From Echinometra lucunter (Eukaryota > Echinodermata > Echinoidea > Camarodonta > Echinometridae), in assembly GCA_029962745.1 (NCBI GenBank), contig CM057171.1:22428637-22492636 (forward strand): 64,000 nt of DNA. Reading direction: 5' to 3'. The notes under the pieces are model-generated. The model was not told the DNA's origin. It saw only the letters and a list, made by a program, of their open reading frames with translations, and searched no databases. Position numbers and translations under genes: made by a program. Below are positions 37,501 through 48,130 of the stretch, piece by piece; position 1 is the first letter of the stretch; each line of letters opens with the position of its first letter.

Positions 37501-39440
37501 TCTTCTTCTTTTCTTTTTTTTTTTTTGCTTGTCCCGAAATTTTTGGACCTGTAATAGGATAATAGGATTTTTCATATTTATTATTATTCATTTATTGCAA
37601 CCCATGTAAATCATAAGGTTGGATTAAAATACAAACATGCAAAGCAATAAGAATCATAAAACTTAATATACATGTACACATAACCTACTCCCCCAATACG
37701 GTTTTTACGACACACGCAAACAACCCCCCCCCCCCCCCCCCCCCCCCCCTCTTAACAGCTCTTCGCGACCGGGAGTTCATTGCCGGAATGTAATGTACAA
37801 CTTTTTATTATTTTTTTTAATCGCCCGATTAAAAAAAAAAAAAAAAAAATCTTTCATGGCCATGCCCCCCCCCCATCAAATCCTGGATCCGCAGATGGTC
37901 CAAGGATCCCCCAAAATATACTTTTGGGAAGGAGTTCCCCCCTTTTCTGTCTGCTAGAATATTATGGTGGGATGCATAAAACGGGAGAAATGTGTGCCCC
38001 ACATCCCTTCCCCAAGGAAAGTGAATAGGCATCTTGTTTATTCTTACACTCAAGAACGCAGAAGCAATCTTCTGCACCCGTACACACATACACACACACA
38101 AAAAAAGGAAAAAAAAGTCTAATTGTTTGTGATTGCTCGATTGCTTGAAGTGCACGTTGTTGTTCCTCCCTCCATGTTGAATTCAAATAAAATGGAAATA
38201 TGACTTTCTATTCTGCCTCATCTGTCCTATGGAAATGCGCATTCCATTACAAAATCAGCCTGATGCACATCTTTAATTTGCGACAGTAAGAAACTGAAGG
38301 AAGATATTTGCAAGTGTATGTGTGTGTGTGCGGGTGCATAAGATTGCTTCTACGTACGTAAGACGTGAGAGTAAGAATACTCTTGAACAAAATGCCTATT
38401 CCCTTTTTTCTCTCTCTCTTTTTTTTTTTTTTTGGGGGGGGGAAGTGGGGCACACATTTCTCCCGTTTTATGCATCCCACCATAATATTCTAGCAGACAG
38501 AAAAGGAGAATTCTTTCCCTCATATATATTTTGGGGATCGTAGGACAACCCCCTCCCCCTCCCCATCAGGTGATAGCCAACCGCCTGTCTCCTTTCCTGC
38601 TTTCTTCTTTTTTTCTCTCTCTCTTTTTTTTTTTTTTTTTTTTTTACTTACTTACATTAACAGAACATCGGCTGGTACATCAGACTACTCAACACACCCT
38701 TTCGAGACAACCGGGGGGGGGGGGGGGGCTTCTCTCGAAAGGGTGCGGCCATCCCTGTTCCCTCCCCGCTCCCATCCCGCTCCGCGCACGCACCCTTTCG
38801 ACATGAGTGTGACTTATTGCTGGTTTCGGGCCGGCGAGTCACATTTGAGAAAAGGGTATGTTGTTGAAGTGGTCAAAAGTGACACAGGTGTTGTTGTCAT
38901 TTTCTTTTTTCTTTTTCTTTTTTATTGATCTTTAATTGCAATATCTCTTTTGCATTCAAAATCTTCACATAGTTTTTAGTCAAAAGGTAATAATTTATAG
39001 ATTTACAGGAAAACTTTGTGATTCAAACGGTGAAACTTGGCATTTTCCCGTCAATTTTGCAGCTAATTTGCAAATGAATGTTTATTGTGATTTTCCTTTT
39101 TTTTTTTTACGCGTATATATATCGACCTACTTACTTTTTGAAACAAACAAAATGGGTTTGTTCAACATATCTTTCAATTTTTCTGTGCATTTTAAGTGTT
39201 TATCGATGCATTTATTTTTGTTTTCACTCGATATATAGGCGTAGGCACAATTTCACCTTCTCAACATCTTCCAAAGACACCCTCCAAGATGAGAAAGGAG
39301 ACAGAGGGCCTCTACCTGATGTTCCTGAAGGATATGCAAACTATATTGCTGGTGACCAATCCCTCTACGTTGAACCATACCTGAAACAAAATGGAGGAGA
39401 CCAGCCTCAGAGCTATGAAGTTTACGAAAAACCAGTTTGA
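31576..39440 (+). CDS. CCP/sushi-domain transmembrane receptor with tyrosine-rich tail (6+ exons)
   Basis: Spliced exons are 31649-31840, 32024-32203, 32336-32527, 33365-33550, 35738-35888 and 39239-39440. The first four each encode one complete CCP module with four cysteines and the conserved Trp before the last Cys. The fifth encodes a stalk and a ~26-residue hydrophobic membrane span, and the sixth a ~68-residue cytoplasmic tail ending at TGA. Phases run 1-1-1-1-2 without conflict. By family knowledge CCP modules bind proteins or glycans at the cell surface. The tail tyrosines (YANY, YVEPY, YEVY, with YxxP motifs YVEP and YEKP) suggest SH2 docking, which is inference. The N terminus is open: either ATG at 31576 gives a signal-peptide-like leader read straight into CCP1, or CCP1 starts at the acceptor TTTGTTTCAG and earlier exons lie upstream, possibly unit E. 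Three transposon insertions sit in its introns. Confidence 0.85.
31649..31840 (+). CDS. CCP module 1 exon
   Basis: 192 bp, phase 1-1, preceded by TTTGTTTCAG and followed by GTACCA. Reads MNCSAPF…GDRVTVTCDAND…LQCHNKGLWSGPDVTCPEP: four Cys plus LWSG, a canonical sushi layout. The in-frame ATG at 31576 upstream encodes MWITLLSPSLYFASTVSISI, which would serve as a signal peptide if this is exon 1. Confidence 0.85.
32024..32203 (+). CDS. CCP module 2 exon
   Basis: 180 bp, phase 1-1, acceptor ATACTGCAG and donor GTACGT. Reads NWNCSAPYVSKQ…GDRVTVTCDANG…LQCHNNGLWNGSVVSC. It is strikingly similar to module 1, so the two probably arose by a fairly recent exon duplication. Confidence 0.88.
32336..32527 (+). 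CDS. CCP module 3 exon
   Basis: 192 bp, phase 1-1, after CTCCTTGCAG, donor GTATTA. Reads FCAAPAVPPDS…GDTLNVTCNSGPDW…LTCNDGIWSGQNIVCPDP. Four Cys and the Trp are present. It shares IQNLRLSY with module 2. Confidence 0.88.
33365..33550 (+). CDS. CCP module 4 exon
   Basis: 186 bp, phase 1-1, acceptor TGTCTACAG and donor GTAAAT. Reads ECNSPIIP…GDEVNVTCNDGSDW…WECHRDGLWRGMAIRC and then a short linker. The intron that follows carries the MITE at 33862-35251. Confidence 0.88.
33862..35251. mobile_element. MITE with ~200-bp inverted repeats, TA target (copy 2), in CCP-gene intron
   Basis: The left end TAAACACAAACCAAAAAATA with AAGTTCCCCCTAAAACATAT is mirrored by the right end ATATGTTTTAGGGGAAACTT then TTGTGTTTA. 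Inverted similarity runs inward through a TGAAGCGTGA/TCACGCTTCA block and CATATTTGTCG. The ends match the element at 8308-9062, so the two are one family with diverged interiors. No coding capacity. Confidence 0.75.
35738..35888 (+). CDS. Stalk and transmembrane exon
   Basis: 151 bp, enters in phase 1 after TTTATAACAG and leaves in phase 2 at GTAAGT. A polar stalk (STKRFAQSTNERDGRDY) is followed by the hydrophobic run LITGLLVIAVILFILVLMCM and more, then Met-Arg-Lys as a cytoplasmic stop-transfer signal. This is a type I single-pass membrane segment. Confidence 0.85.
36589..36622. repeat. 34-bp near-perfect palindrome
   Basis: AAAAGAGCGCACAGGAG is followed by its near-exact reverse complement CTCCTCTGCGCTCTTTT, one mismatch per arm and no spacer. 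It lies in the intron before the CCP tail exon. Confidence 0.85.
37010..38830. mobile_element. Long fold-back transposon in the last CCP-gene intron
   Basis: The outer arms 37010-37325 and 38540-38830 are inverted repeats (TGTCGAAAGGGTGCG…, GAGACAGGCGGTTGGC…, CATCACCTGATGGGG). The inner arms 37890-38095 and 38320-38540 continue the same fold (TCTGTCTGCTAGAATATTAT, ATGCATAAAACGGGAGAAAT). Together the arms span roughly 500 bp each around a ~225-bp loop. The arms begin at about TTATGTCGAAAGG and end at CCTTTCGACATGAG. No transposase is seen; a structural fold-back element. Confidence 0.8.
37322..37896. mobile_element. Element nested in the left arm of the fold-back transposon
   Basis: It interrupts the fold-back arm and has inverted ends GCGCGGATCCGG followed by a long G-run, and a C-run followed by CCTGGATCCGC. 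The partner arm on the right lacks this insert, which dates it as later. The interior holds GTCCCGAAATTTTTGGACC and A/T runs, with no coding capacity. A second C-run (37723-37749) lies inside. Confidence 0.65.
39239..39440 (+). CDS. Cytoplasmic tail exon with tyrosine pairs
   Basis: Acceptor ACTCGATATATAG. The first G completes an AAG codon with the previous exon. The basic start RRHNF is followed by a tail with tyrosines in three close pairs, YANY, YVEPY and YEVY, then EKPV and TGA. YVEP and YEKP fit the YxxP class bound by Crk/Nck-type SH2 domains. No canonical ITAM (YxxL/I repeated at 6-8 spacing) is present. Confidence 0.85.
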
Positions 39441-39870
39441 ACGTATGATGTATAAGATGTATAAATTTACGATAGCTGCTGAAATGCGAAACATTAAATA
39501 TTATTTGGAATAACCAAATGGAAAATTGGATTCCTTCCCACCCCCACTGGAAAAAAAAAAATATCCCCTCAAGTCCCTCTTCACCCCTCCACTTTGACTT
39601 CATTAATGTAAACCATTCCCTTTGCATGTTTGGATTACCAATCAAGTTTAAAATCAGAAAATATGTATGCAGAAAAGTTGTCCCTCACATCTTCTGACAA
39701 GGATATTTCTTTATCCAACATTAATATGACGTTAGTGTTGCTTCTATTTATGTCTTTGTTACCCTGCGTAGTATATTCATAGTGCTAAATTTTTTCCCCG
39801 AAAAAAATGTGGGTTTTTTTTTTTTTTTACCTATCTACTTGATTAAATAAAATTGTTCCGTGTATCAACG
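39441..39870 (+). terminator. 3' UTR and poly(A) signal of the CCP gene
   Basis: About 400 bp of noncoding sequence follow the stop. AATAAA at 39845-39850 is the best poly(A) signal (ATTAAA at 39493 is an alternative). A transposon begins at about 39909, so the transcript probably ends before it. Confidence 0.5.
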
Positions 39871-39908
39871 ATGGTCATCCCACCGTGCTGTATTTGAACT
39901 TCATAACT

Positions 39909-40485
39909 ATCGTCGCTGAATTCACGAAGTGGCACGCGCGACGGCAGATGCAAGAAATCATTTTTCGAGTAAAACGCGATTAAAGATTCTGTCTTTTAAC
40001 TGCTCCTTGCCATTTGTTATTAAGTTAAGCTGTATGATTCAAGCACAGATAGAAAGCCAAGTATCTACTCTCGGCTTCCATGTAGACCTGTACTCAAACT
40101 AAGTTAAAATCTTAACACAGTAAAGCTTCAAACGCAGGTGTCGTTTTGTAGAAGAATCCGCAAAGTGGCACTTCGTACGATTTTGCGCACCCCAAAAATT
40201 TCACGAACCGGCACAAGCGCGCGCTTCGTTGAGTTTTCTGTACAGAACTCAATGGCGCGTAACGGCGCGCACTTTTTGCCGGTTCGTGAATTTTCTTTAA
40301 TCTAGATTTGCATGCTCGTGTCGTTTTTGCACTTTAATTATCTCTTTAATTAGAGAGAATGGGGTTCTAATATTTTGTGAAATGAAAGACCAAGGCCAGA
40401 GCATGATAAAACTGAAAATAACTCAAAATTTGACTTGGGACGCAATTTGGGGGGTTTGTGCTACTTCGTGAATTCAGCGACGATA
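39909..40485. mobile_element. TIR element with TA ends downstream of the CCP gene
   Basis: TATCGTCGCTGAATTCACGA (39909-39928) is mirrored by CGTGAATTCAGCGACGATA (right end 40485), continuing to GTGGCAC/GTGCTAC with one mismatch. A second, inner palindrome, CACGAACCGGCA…TGCCGGTTCGTG (about 40200-40291), surrounds TTTTCTGTACAGAA. TA dinucleotides flank both ends. Noncoding MITE. Confidence 0.8.
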
Positions 40486-40489
40486 TAAG

Positions 40490-42828
40490 CATAAGATTCA
40501 TAACAAATTATATCAGTTTCTACTTAACTCTTTTTGTGTACCTTTTCTTAATTAACAGAACCCTGTCGTAAACTAGCTTATATATATATTTTTTTTGTAT
40601 ATTGTTGATTGTCATATACTGAATTGGTTGCCCTGTATAAAGAAAATACTGAAACCGGGTGGGCCTTGTACAATATCATGGGGATTGTCAAAATTCAGCA
40701 GTCAACGGGTTAAAATAATCTTATAACTATGATAAACATGACTTAGTATTCGCAGAATTTGCTTCCAAAAAGGCGCTAAATATAAATCTTTTGATGAAAA
40801 TTGAGATATTGATTGCAGACCATTGTAAAGTTTGATACCTGTCGTCTACCAAAAAATATAAAAAAGAAAAACAAAATGAGAGAAATCTTAAAAATTGAAG
40901 CCTGTACAAATTTTGGTGAACAAAAGCCTTTTCTGTGAAGGTGCAAAGCTGGATTTAGCAACTTGTGTCAGAGAGCTCTTCATAAAGGGCTGTTTGAATA
41001 TCCATGGATAGCACTGTCAAGCACAATTTTGTGGCTCTTCAGTCTGGTGTTACCATTTATATTGTTTGCCCAATGGCGTATTTGACAGAGTGGCGAATCC
41101 TTGCGAACTTTCGGTTTGGTCAGCAAGGTGAGAGTTCGCAACAGTCACTAAAAGTTTTGCAGACAGTTTAATTGTGGAATAAATCTCCATGTCAAAAAAA
41201 GAACAAATTTAATAGTTCCATAGTTACCCAATTTACCCATTTTTCCCTACTATACAGAGGTATGGAACTTTAAAATGGGAAACGCACGATTAAAGGGCGA
41301 ATCTCGTGAAGTGGAAAATGCTTGGAACGTAGAAGATACGTAACACATAATACACATACGTAACACATATGACCTTTCGACAAGTAGGTATTTTTGTACC
41401 AGAATTCCATTGCTCCTTATTGAGATGTGGCATTTATGAACGTCAATTGCATTTACAGCAACCTGGCCCAAAATACCTCCTGTTAGTTCCCTATTATATA
41501 TTGCGTTAATATATGTCAAGGCAAATCGAGTTTAAACTTCTCCCCGTCAAAAAATAACGCTACTAATTTAAACAACAACAACGACAAAGGCAAGAATAAT
41601 GAGAGTAATCATACTGACAATAATAATACGACAAAAATAGGCCTAATCATTATAGCAGTTAGGTTCCAGATTTAGGTGCGTGACTTATACCTCCAGTTTA
41701 AATATTTATTTTTCTTTCTCAAATATATGCATATGACACAAAATATATATATGACTGAAAATAATTTTGTTCTAATTATACGCCAGTTCCTTTACAAAAG
41801 TATACCTAATAAATTGCACATAATAACCAGTATGAACTTCTCGTAAAATGATTTTGTCCTGTGCTGTCATTGTTTCTAGTTTTATCTGTATTTCCGCTCT
41901 TTTTTTCTTCCTTGTCTGAGATTATTATTATCATCATGATTATCATCCGCTACTCATACATTTTCCCCTTTTATGCTTTCCCACAGTTCTGGGTGTTACG
42001 GGAACGATTATATGCAAAACTCCTTTATTTATTTATTGACTAAAAGATTGATGTAAAACAATAACATATACAAGCATAAACGCGTCTAGTATGGTGTGTT
42101 AATTTGAAATCGTAAATGGGTACGTTTAACATCATTGTTCCTCCTTTTTCATAATGATTGCTTTGGAATCATATGAACTTAAATGAAATATTTTGATTCC
42201 CCATTTGGTTATTGCATTCTTAAATTCAATTCGGCTACTAAAGTGAATCAGCTATTACACTCGTCAACGGACCTTATCAGTACCTAGGCTGGGTCCAGGT
42301 CAAGCATGCAAATGGCAGTATGAATGGCCTGAACAATATTAAACGAAAACTAACCCCCTAGTAAATACTCGTCAACTTCAGCCTTTCAATGGCTTCATCA
42401 GTTGATCACACATGCTGTAATCCCAGATTGCACTTACTGGAAACGGTTAACAAGATTAGCTGCATAACATGTTTTCTTAATTTTGAATCATACTGTTTCC
42501 TTCGCATTTTCAACCTAGACCAGAATAGCCCTTTATGCCACACTAAAATGTTTGAAAGAGAAGACAATTTCAGTATTTCTGGAGACAAAATTTGGATAAA
42601 ATGTTTTATCAAACAATATCATGTTCTGAAGCTCTTCTTAATTGTTTTAAGAATACATAATACTTTAATAAAATAATAATTTTGAGCTCTCAGAATGGCA
42701 AAACTAATGCAGATTTAATATGCAATTTCTTTGTGTGTTTCACTCCTCGACATTGATATTAATTGTCATTGAATAGATATCTGTATCAATAATCTAATCA
42801 GTCTGATCATAAGCCTTTATATATATGT

Positions 42829-42884
<56 letters not shown>

Positions 42885-43200
42885 ATGTGTGTGTTTTATT
42901 TTATTTTATTTATTTATTTTTTTTTTACAACTGCTACTAGACTCGAGATAATAAGATATGGAAACGCATTCCAAATATAATCATAATTTTTGCTTTTTGT
43001 CTTGATTTTTCAAATCTTCAGTGTTTAAAGGTTAAATGGTTGGTTAATTTTACCTGACTGCTAAGAAAGCATATATATGCTTGTTAATTATAGAGTCGAT
43101 TTAGCCCCTTCTGGAATGAAACTCTTCAAATATATACGCAATAAATCCATTAAAGGAATTGCAAATAACAAATAAACTTAACTTATGGGTGTCGGCTGTC
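40490..43200. other. AT-rich spacer
   Basis: A weak resemblance to the unit region occurs at about 42280-42320 (GGTCCAGGTCAAGCATGC). (TA)n-(TG)n lies at 42817-42895. Frames here are short with no motif. No gene is seen. Confidence 0.5.
42817..42895. repeat. (TA)n-(TG)n microsatellite
   Basis: Dinucleotide compound repeat followed by T-rich sequence. Confidence 0.95.
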
Positions 43201-43204
43201 CTCA

Positions 43205-44265
43205 CTATCGTCGCCTGTCCAGTCTGGATTTTCCCTTGGTTCGACGCCCTTCTGTAGCAGTCGTTCTTGTCCCTGGGCCTCCGAGGATGGCGTCATCCCA
43301 AGCCAGAGCCCCTGTAGTGGAGCGGCATAGTGACAAAATATAGCCAAATTGTGCATTTTGGGTTAATGGAACCAAATTTGGCATAATGTAGATATTATGT
43401 AGTAGAAACAAATTCAGAGGAGGAGACATCTCAAATTCTGCCCATGGGGGCCATGGGGGCAAACTTTTAAAGAATATTCACATAGGGGCACTTTCTCATT
43501 ATACACAGTCAGAAATTTGCTGTGAAAAGTTAATTTTAGGGAATATGACATCAGTAAGCCATAGTCGAATATTTCAGAGCATAAATGTTTCTGAAAACAT
43601 AATTTAGGGGCTCACTTTGATAAAAGGGGCTATTTTCGGAGAAATCGACAATAGCCCCCAGTTTACATCTAAAAAAGCACCAGATTCGGTACACAGGTAG
43701 ATTAATAGATTGTAACAAGATTTAGATGTGGAGTCATCTCAGATTCTGCCCTTGGGGCCGTGAGGGCCATTTTGAAATTTGTCGCAAAGGGGGCATTGTT
43801 TCCTATGACTTACACAGCCCAAATTAAATGTGACAAGTGAATTTTAGGTAATATGGCATCAGTAATCCATATTCTGATGCATCACGGCTGAATATTTCAT
43901 AGATATACATATGTAATTCAGGGGCTCAATTTAATAAATAGGGGCTATCTTTTAAAATAAAATCGAAATAGCCCCCAGTTTACATCTGTCTTGAAATAAA
44001 AGTACCAAATTTTCACACAAATTGATTAAGAGACTATCACAAGATTTAGATGTGGAGGCATCTCAGATTCTGCCTTTGAGGCCGTGGGGCCATCTTTGAA
44101 AATGTTCACTATAGGGCATTTTTTATACATAATTATACACAGTCCGAGATCTAATTGGAAAAGTGAAATTCAGGTAATATAGCATCAGTTATGTATAATC
44201 GAATGTTTCAGCACTGAAATAGATATACATATAGCTACGTTTTTTGCACGTATATATATTTATAA
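43205..44265 (-). repeat. Array of ~320-bp repeats, left arm of a large inverted pair
   Basis: About three units in reverse orientation, marked by AGGGAATATGACATCAGTAA (43537), AGGTAATATGGCATCAGTAA (43854) and AGGTAATATAGCATCAG (44173). Each also carries ATCTCAGATTCTGCC and GCCCCCAGTTTACATCT. The array is the reverse complement of 49860-51480. Its outer end (43205-43340) is GC-richer and opens a frame containing LCRSTTGALAWDDAILGG that I do not recognise. Confidence 0.8.
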
Positions 44266-44272
44266 TTTATTT

Positions 44273-45700
44273 TTAATTTTAAATGAATGTTTTGGGACTT
44301 GACCCATACTTGGAAAGAGGATGTTCGCAGACATTATCTTTTTATTTTATTTTTCCTTTTCGTAATGGGCCCTATTGATAATTTAGGGAAATAGTCTGAA
44401 GAAGTCTAGATTGGCTTCACTGTGATCGAAGGAGTATCAAATGTCACAAAATGTGATACACATAGCTAAGAAAACTATAATCCCAATTACTCAATGAATG
44501 TGGACTGGATGTGAACTTTCATGGTTATAATATGAATTTGAAATTCACCTTTGTTTTCTTAAATAAATTTTTATGGATAGGGGACCTTTTTCAAGATGGG
44601 TTACCTAACCAGTAAAATGATTTGTGAATACTTAAGCAATAGATAACTTGCACAGCTTAGGAAAGGTTATGGCACTCATTTTGTAAACTAGCCCCCGTGA
44701 AATTTGGGTTGCAATTTCCTTTTATCTCTTACAGTATCCAGAATTTTCTAATACAGTACCTCGATATGCATGCGTGTCATGTGCCGATTTTGTTGTCTTA
44801 ATATTAATCACCTTTTTATGGATAAGGGGACCTTTTTCAAGATGGGGTACCTAAACAGTAAAATGATTTGTGAATACTTAAGCCACAAATAACTTGCACA
44901 GTTTAGGAAATAAAGGTTATGGCACTCATTTTGCAAACTAGCCACCAAGAATTATTTTTTTCCATATGTTTGCCCCTTCGGCAATTGTATTTACAATAAA
45001 TGAAAACTTGCACGTTTACTGAAGTCAAATCACATAAATTATTCAAACAAATGTTTCAACATACTCCATTTCAAGGTAAAATATTTTTTCTCATTCATAT
45101 CGTAAATATAACATTCATCTGAATAGTAAGTTTGTATTACCTTGGGTATTAAAGTTCGTAAATCGGGCATAGTCTTGTTCAGCCTCGAGAAGAATAATTG
45201 TTGTTTTACTAAAATAATAATACAATTCTAAGCATCATTTCCCTTTTTTGTAACCAAACAATATATTCTGTGGAGTTAACTTAAGAGTACCATGAAAATT
45301 GGTGCGCAATTTCCTTTTATCTCTTACATTATCAAGAATTCTCTAATACAGTACCTTGATATGCATGCGTGTCATGTGCCGATTTTGTAGTCTTAATATT
45401 AATCACAAACCTGTATGTATTCTGGGACCATTCAATAAAGGTCTCTTTAATGTCTTCTCTATCTTTCTTTATATGCATAGGTCTACTATACTCCTCATTT
45501 CATTGGGTAAATTGGATGATTTTGTGACATTTGATACTTCTTTTGATTACAATGAAGCCAATCTAGTCTTCTTTCGACCACTTCCTTCATTTAGCAAAAA
45601 TGGCCCATAACCAAAAGAAAGGAAAAAAAGGAGAATAGCTACAGATTTCCTCTTTCGAAGTATGAGTAAAATCTGAAACATTCATTTAACAAAACAAAAC
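44273..45700. mobile_element. Fold-back element with internal direct repeats
   Basis: 44273-44465 and 45515-45700 are inverted repeats (GAAGCCAATCTAG/CTAGATTGGCTTC, TTGTGACATTTGATAC/GTATCAAATGTCACAA, AAATGAATGTTT/AAACATTCATTT). Inside, TTTTTCAAGATGGG with CAGTAAAATGATTTGTGAAT occurs twice (from about 44588 and 44831), and CCTTTTATCTCTTACA with ATGCATGCGTGTCATGTGCC twice (from about 44718 and 45312). Noncoding. Confidence 0.75.
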
Positions 45701-45736
45701 AAATCAACGAGACATTTGAATTCGTCACATGACGAA

Positions 45737-47394
45737 TTAGGTGGTCTGTCAGCATATTTTAGGTTTCGACATGGATAGTGATAAAGTCATTGGTAAAGTC
45801 TATTGATAAAATTTTTACTTCTCGATAGTAGACACACGTCTAGAAATTGGATGATTTGATATTGCAGCATAATGGAATGGTGACCCAAAGATTTATTTTA
45901 GGTCAACGAATCAGATTTTCTATAGAGTAGTACATTAACTATGCGCATTGCAATATGCCAAAATCAGGCTGTTTACTTCTTATACAGTGACAAAGTGAAA
46001 GAGGATAGTAATATTAAAAGTAAAAGAAAACAAAATGAAGAATATGCCCCCCGCCATTCGGGACTCGAACCAGGGACCCTGAGCATGTGAGGCAAGTGCT
46101 TTAATGGTATACCTGGAAACAGCCCATAGAGATAACACGTAGAAGGAAAACGAAATTCTAATATCCTATTTTCCAGTTAAAATTTCTACATGTATCCAAC
46201 ATTTGGTTAAAAACCTATGGACGTATAATATAGAGAATTTTCCCAGCTACACATACCTGAAGTTGGGTGAAAATCAAGCAGAAATAACGGAGGTGTTGAT
46301 CAAAGAAGACGTGAATGTAGAATCAAGAATTACGTAAAGGTCATGTCCCATAGAGAATACACGTAAAATGAGAAAAAATGACATTGTACCTTTAATCGTG
46401 AATTTCGACCATGATAACGTCATTTAAATGAGTACCAGTGATAAAATATTTGTAGAGAATTGTCTAAGCTACAACATATCGAAATCTCGGCGAAAATTGA
46501 AGAATAATAAGCGAGATAGTCTCGGTTAAAGACAAAAAATATAACGTCAAAAATTAAAAATCAAAATTTGGAGTTCACATAAGAATAGGACGACGTCATA
46601 GCATCGAAAGAATAAAATTTTGTCATGGATTCACATCTCCAATCAAAACCTTTCAGAATATGTAAAAAAAAATGGGGGTCTCCACGCGTTCTAAGGAGCT
46701 ATGGCGGATTTCAAAGGGGCATGTTTTTGCGTGTTTTTTACATTACTTGTCCAATAGACGAGCGCACGGATTTTGAACTTTGACGCGCGCGTGCGACCTT
46801 ATGGTTAGTCGAAATCAGTTCTAAATTGATATAAATTGTTAAGAAAAGTATCAGGAATGCAAATCAAGTGAAAAAACGGCATTTTAACGTTATTTGGGAC
46901 CTGCGCGCGCGTATGTCGCGCATGCGAACGCGGACGCGCGCAAATTTTCGAACTGCTTGAAATGGCCTAAAACGTGTGCAAAATGAATTTGAAGCGATTC
47001 TAATCATTTTTAACTTTTTGCGCGCGCGCAGACGCGGGGACATACGCGTACGCGCGCGTCTGGCTATCTGATTTTTTTTTTTTTTTGATTAAAATTAACT
47101 GTAATCATGCCAAACATGAAGGAGAAATGACCATCCGTTATGAAGATATGACCTTAAGGTAATTTTCACAAAATGGCGCCTGGATGACGTCACGATGACC
47201 CGATGAACATGAAAATAAATGGAACCGCGAGATCTTATTAGTATTGATAACAGACCAAAATTTCATGCAATTTGAACCAGCCGATTCTGAGATTTCGAGT
47301 GCACAAAAAAGTGCTTGGAATAAAGAAAAATAAATAAGAAAGAAAATTCTGACGAAATTAGAAGGTGATCTGTCAAAGATTACAGACCACCTAA
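45737..47394 (+). mobile_element. 1.66-kb element with 13-bp TIRs (reference copy of the TGACGTCA-bearing family)
   Basis: The ends TTAGGTGGTCTGT (45737-45749) and ACAGACCACCTAA (47382-47394) are exact inverted repeats. The interior is related to 5890-8290 (reversed) and 25900-26750. It contains strongly CG-rich runs at 46785-46800, 46898-46945 and 47023-47070 in an AT-rich frame, and a tRNA-like segment at 46045-46125. No transposase is seen. Confidence 0.75.
46045..46125 (-). pseudogene. tRNA-Val-like sequence (SINE head or tRNA pseudogene)
   Basis: The minus strand reads GCACTTGCCTCACATGCTC, then GGTCCCTGGTTCGAGTCCCG. The second part is a good pol III B box and T arm, and the first resembles the anticodon arm of tRNA-Val with CAC. 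The 5' acceptor half does not pair with the 3' side, so it is not an intact tRNA. Confidence 0.5.
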
Positions 47395-47924
47395 CAAGAA
47401 CAAGAATCGTTCCAGATTATACATTGTGACCCGCCGCACAGTGGGCCAGGATAGCTCCAAAGTGCGCCAAAATTCATATTCACTCAGTTTTGATCTAATA
47501 TTATGGTTAAAGGATGGGTTTAAGGGTAATCAGAGACGTAGAATCCAATGAAAACAATTTCAAACACATGTGACGTCATTAAAACACTGATTTCTGATTG
47601 GCTGCCTAAATCATTGAGAGCTTATGTCTCTATGAGCCATTCGAAGTTCTTTTAAATAAACTTTGCACATTATGTCATTGCTTTTCCCCTCTACATATCT
47701 CAGTATAATGTACAGAAGGTCTTTTATAGGCATGAATGTACAAAGTAATTCTTCAGATATCATGGAGTTAACGAACACATGAAATTGACTGATGAAGTCC
47801 ATGCATTCTTTTAGTCCATTTTTCGTAGGCCTATTGTTCATAACGTTAGAAGAATGCATTATTTCGAAGAGTCTTCGAAATGATTTCCAAAGAATTACCT
47901 AGAAGAGGAATATATGAAGATAGA

Positions 47925-48130
47925 TAGATAGACAGACAGATAGAAAGATATGAATGTGTGTAAATCACAGGAGTAAATAGATTGATGAATATGAGACAGA
48001 TGGACGGATAAACAGAAAGATACCTATAGATATGTGGATGAATAGGATATAGATAGATAGATAGAGGAATACTATACGGATGTGGATGGATGGATAGATA
48101 GAGAAGGATACGTGTAGATAGATAGGTTGA
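47925..48130. repeat. Degenerate (GATA)n-type microsatellite
   Basis: About 200 bp of GATA, GACA and GGAT tetranucleotides with many interruptions. The open frame on the opposite strand is a by-product. Confidence 0.85.

Noticed and set aside
37292..37609. Gly-rich 105-codon frame
   Set aside because: Starts in a long G-run inside a transposon end.
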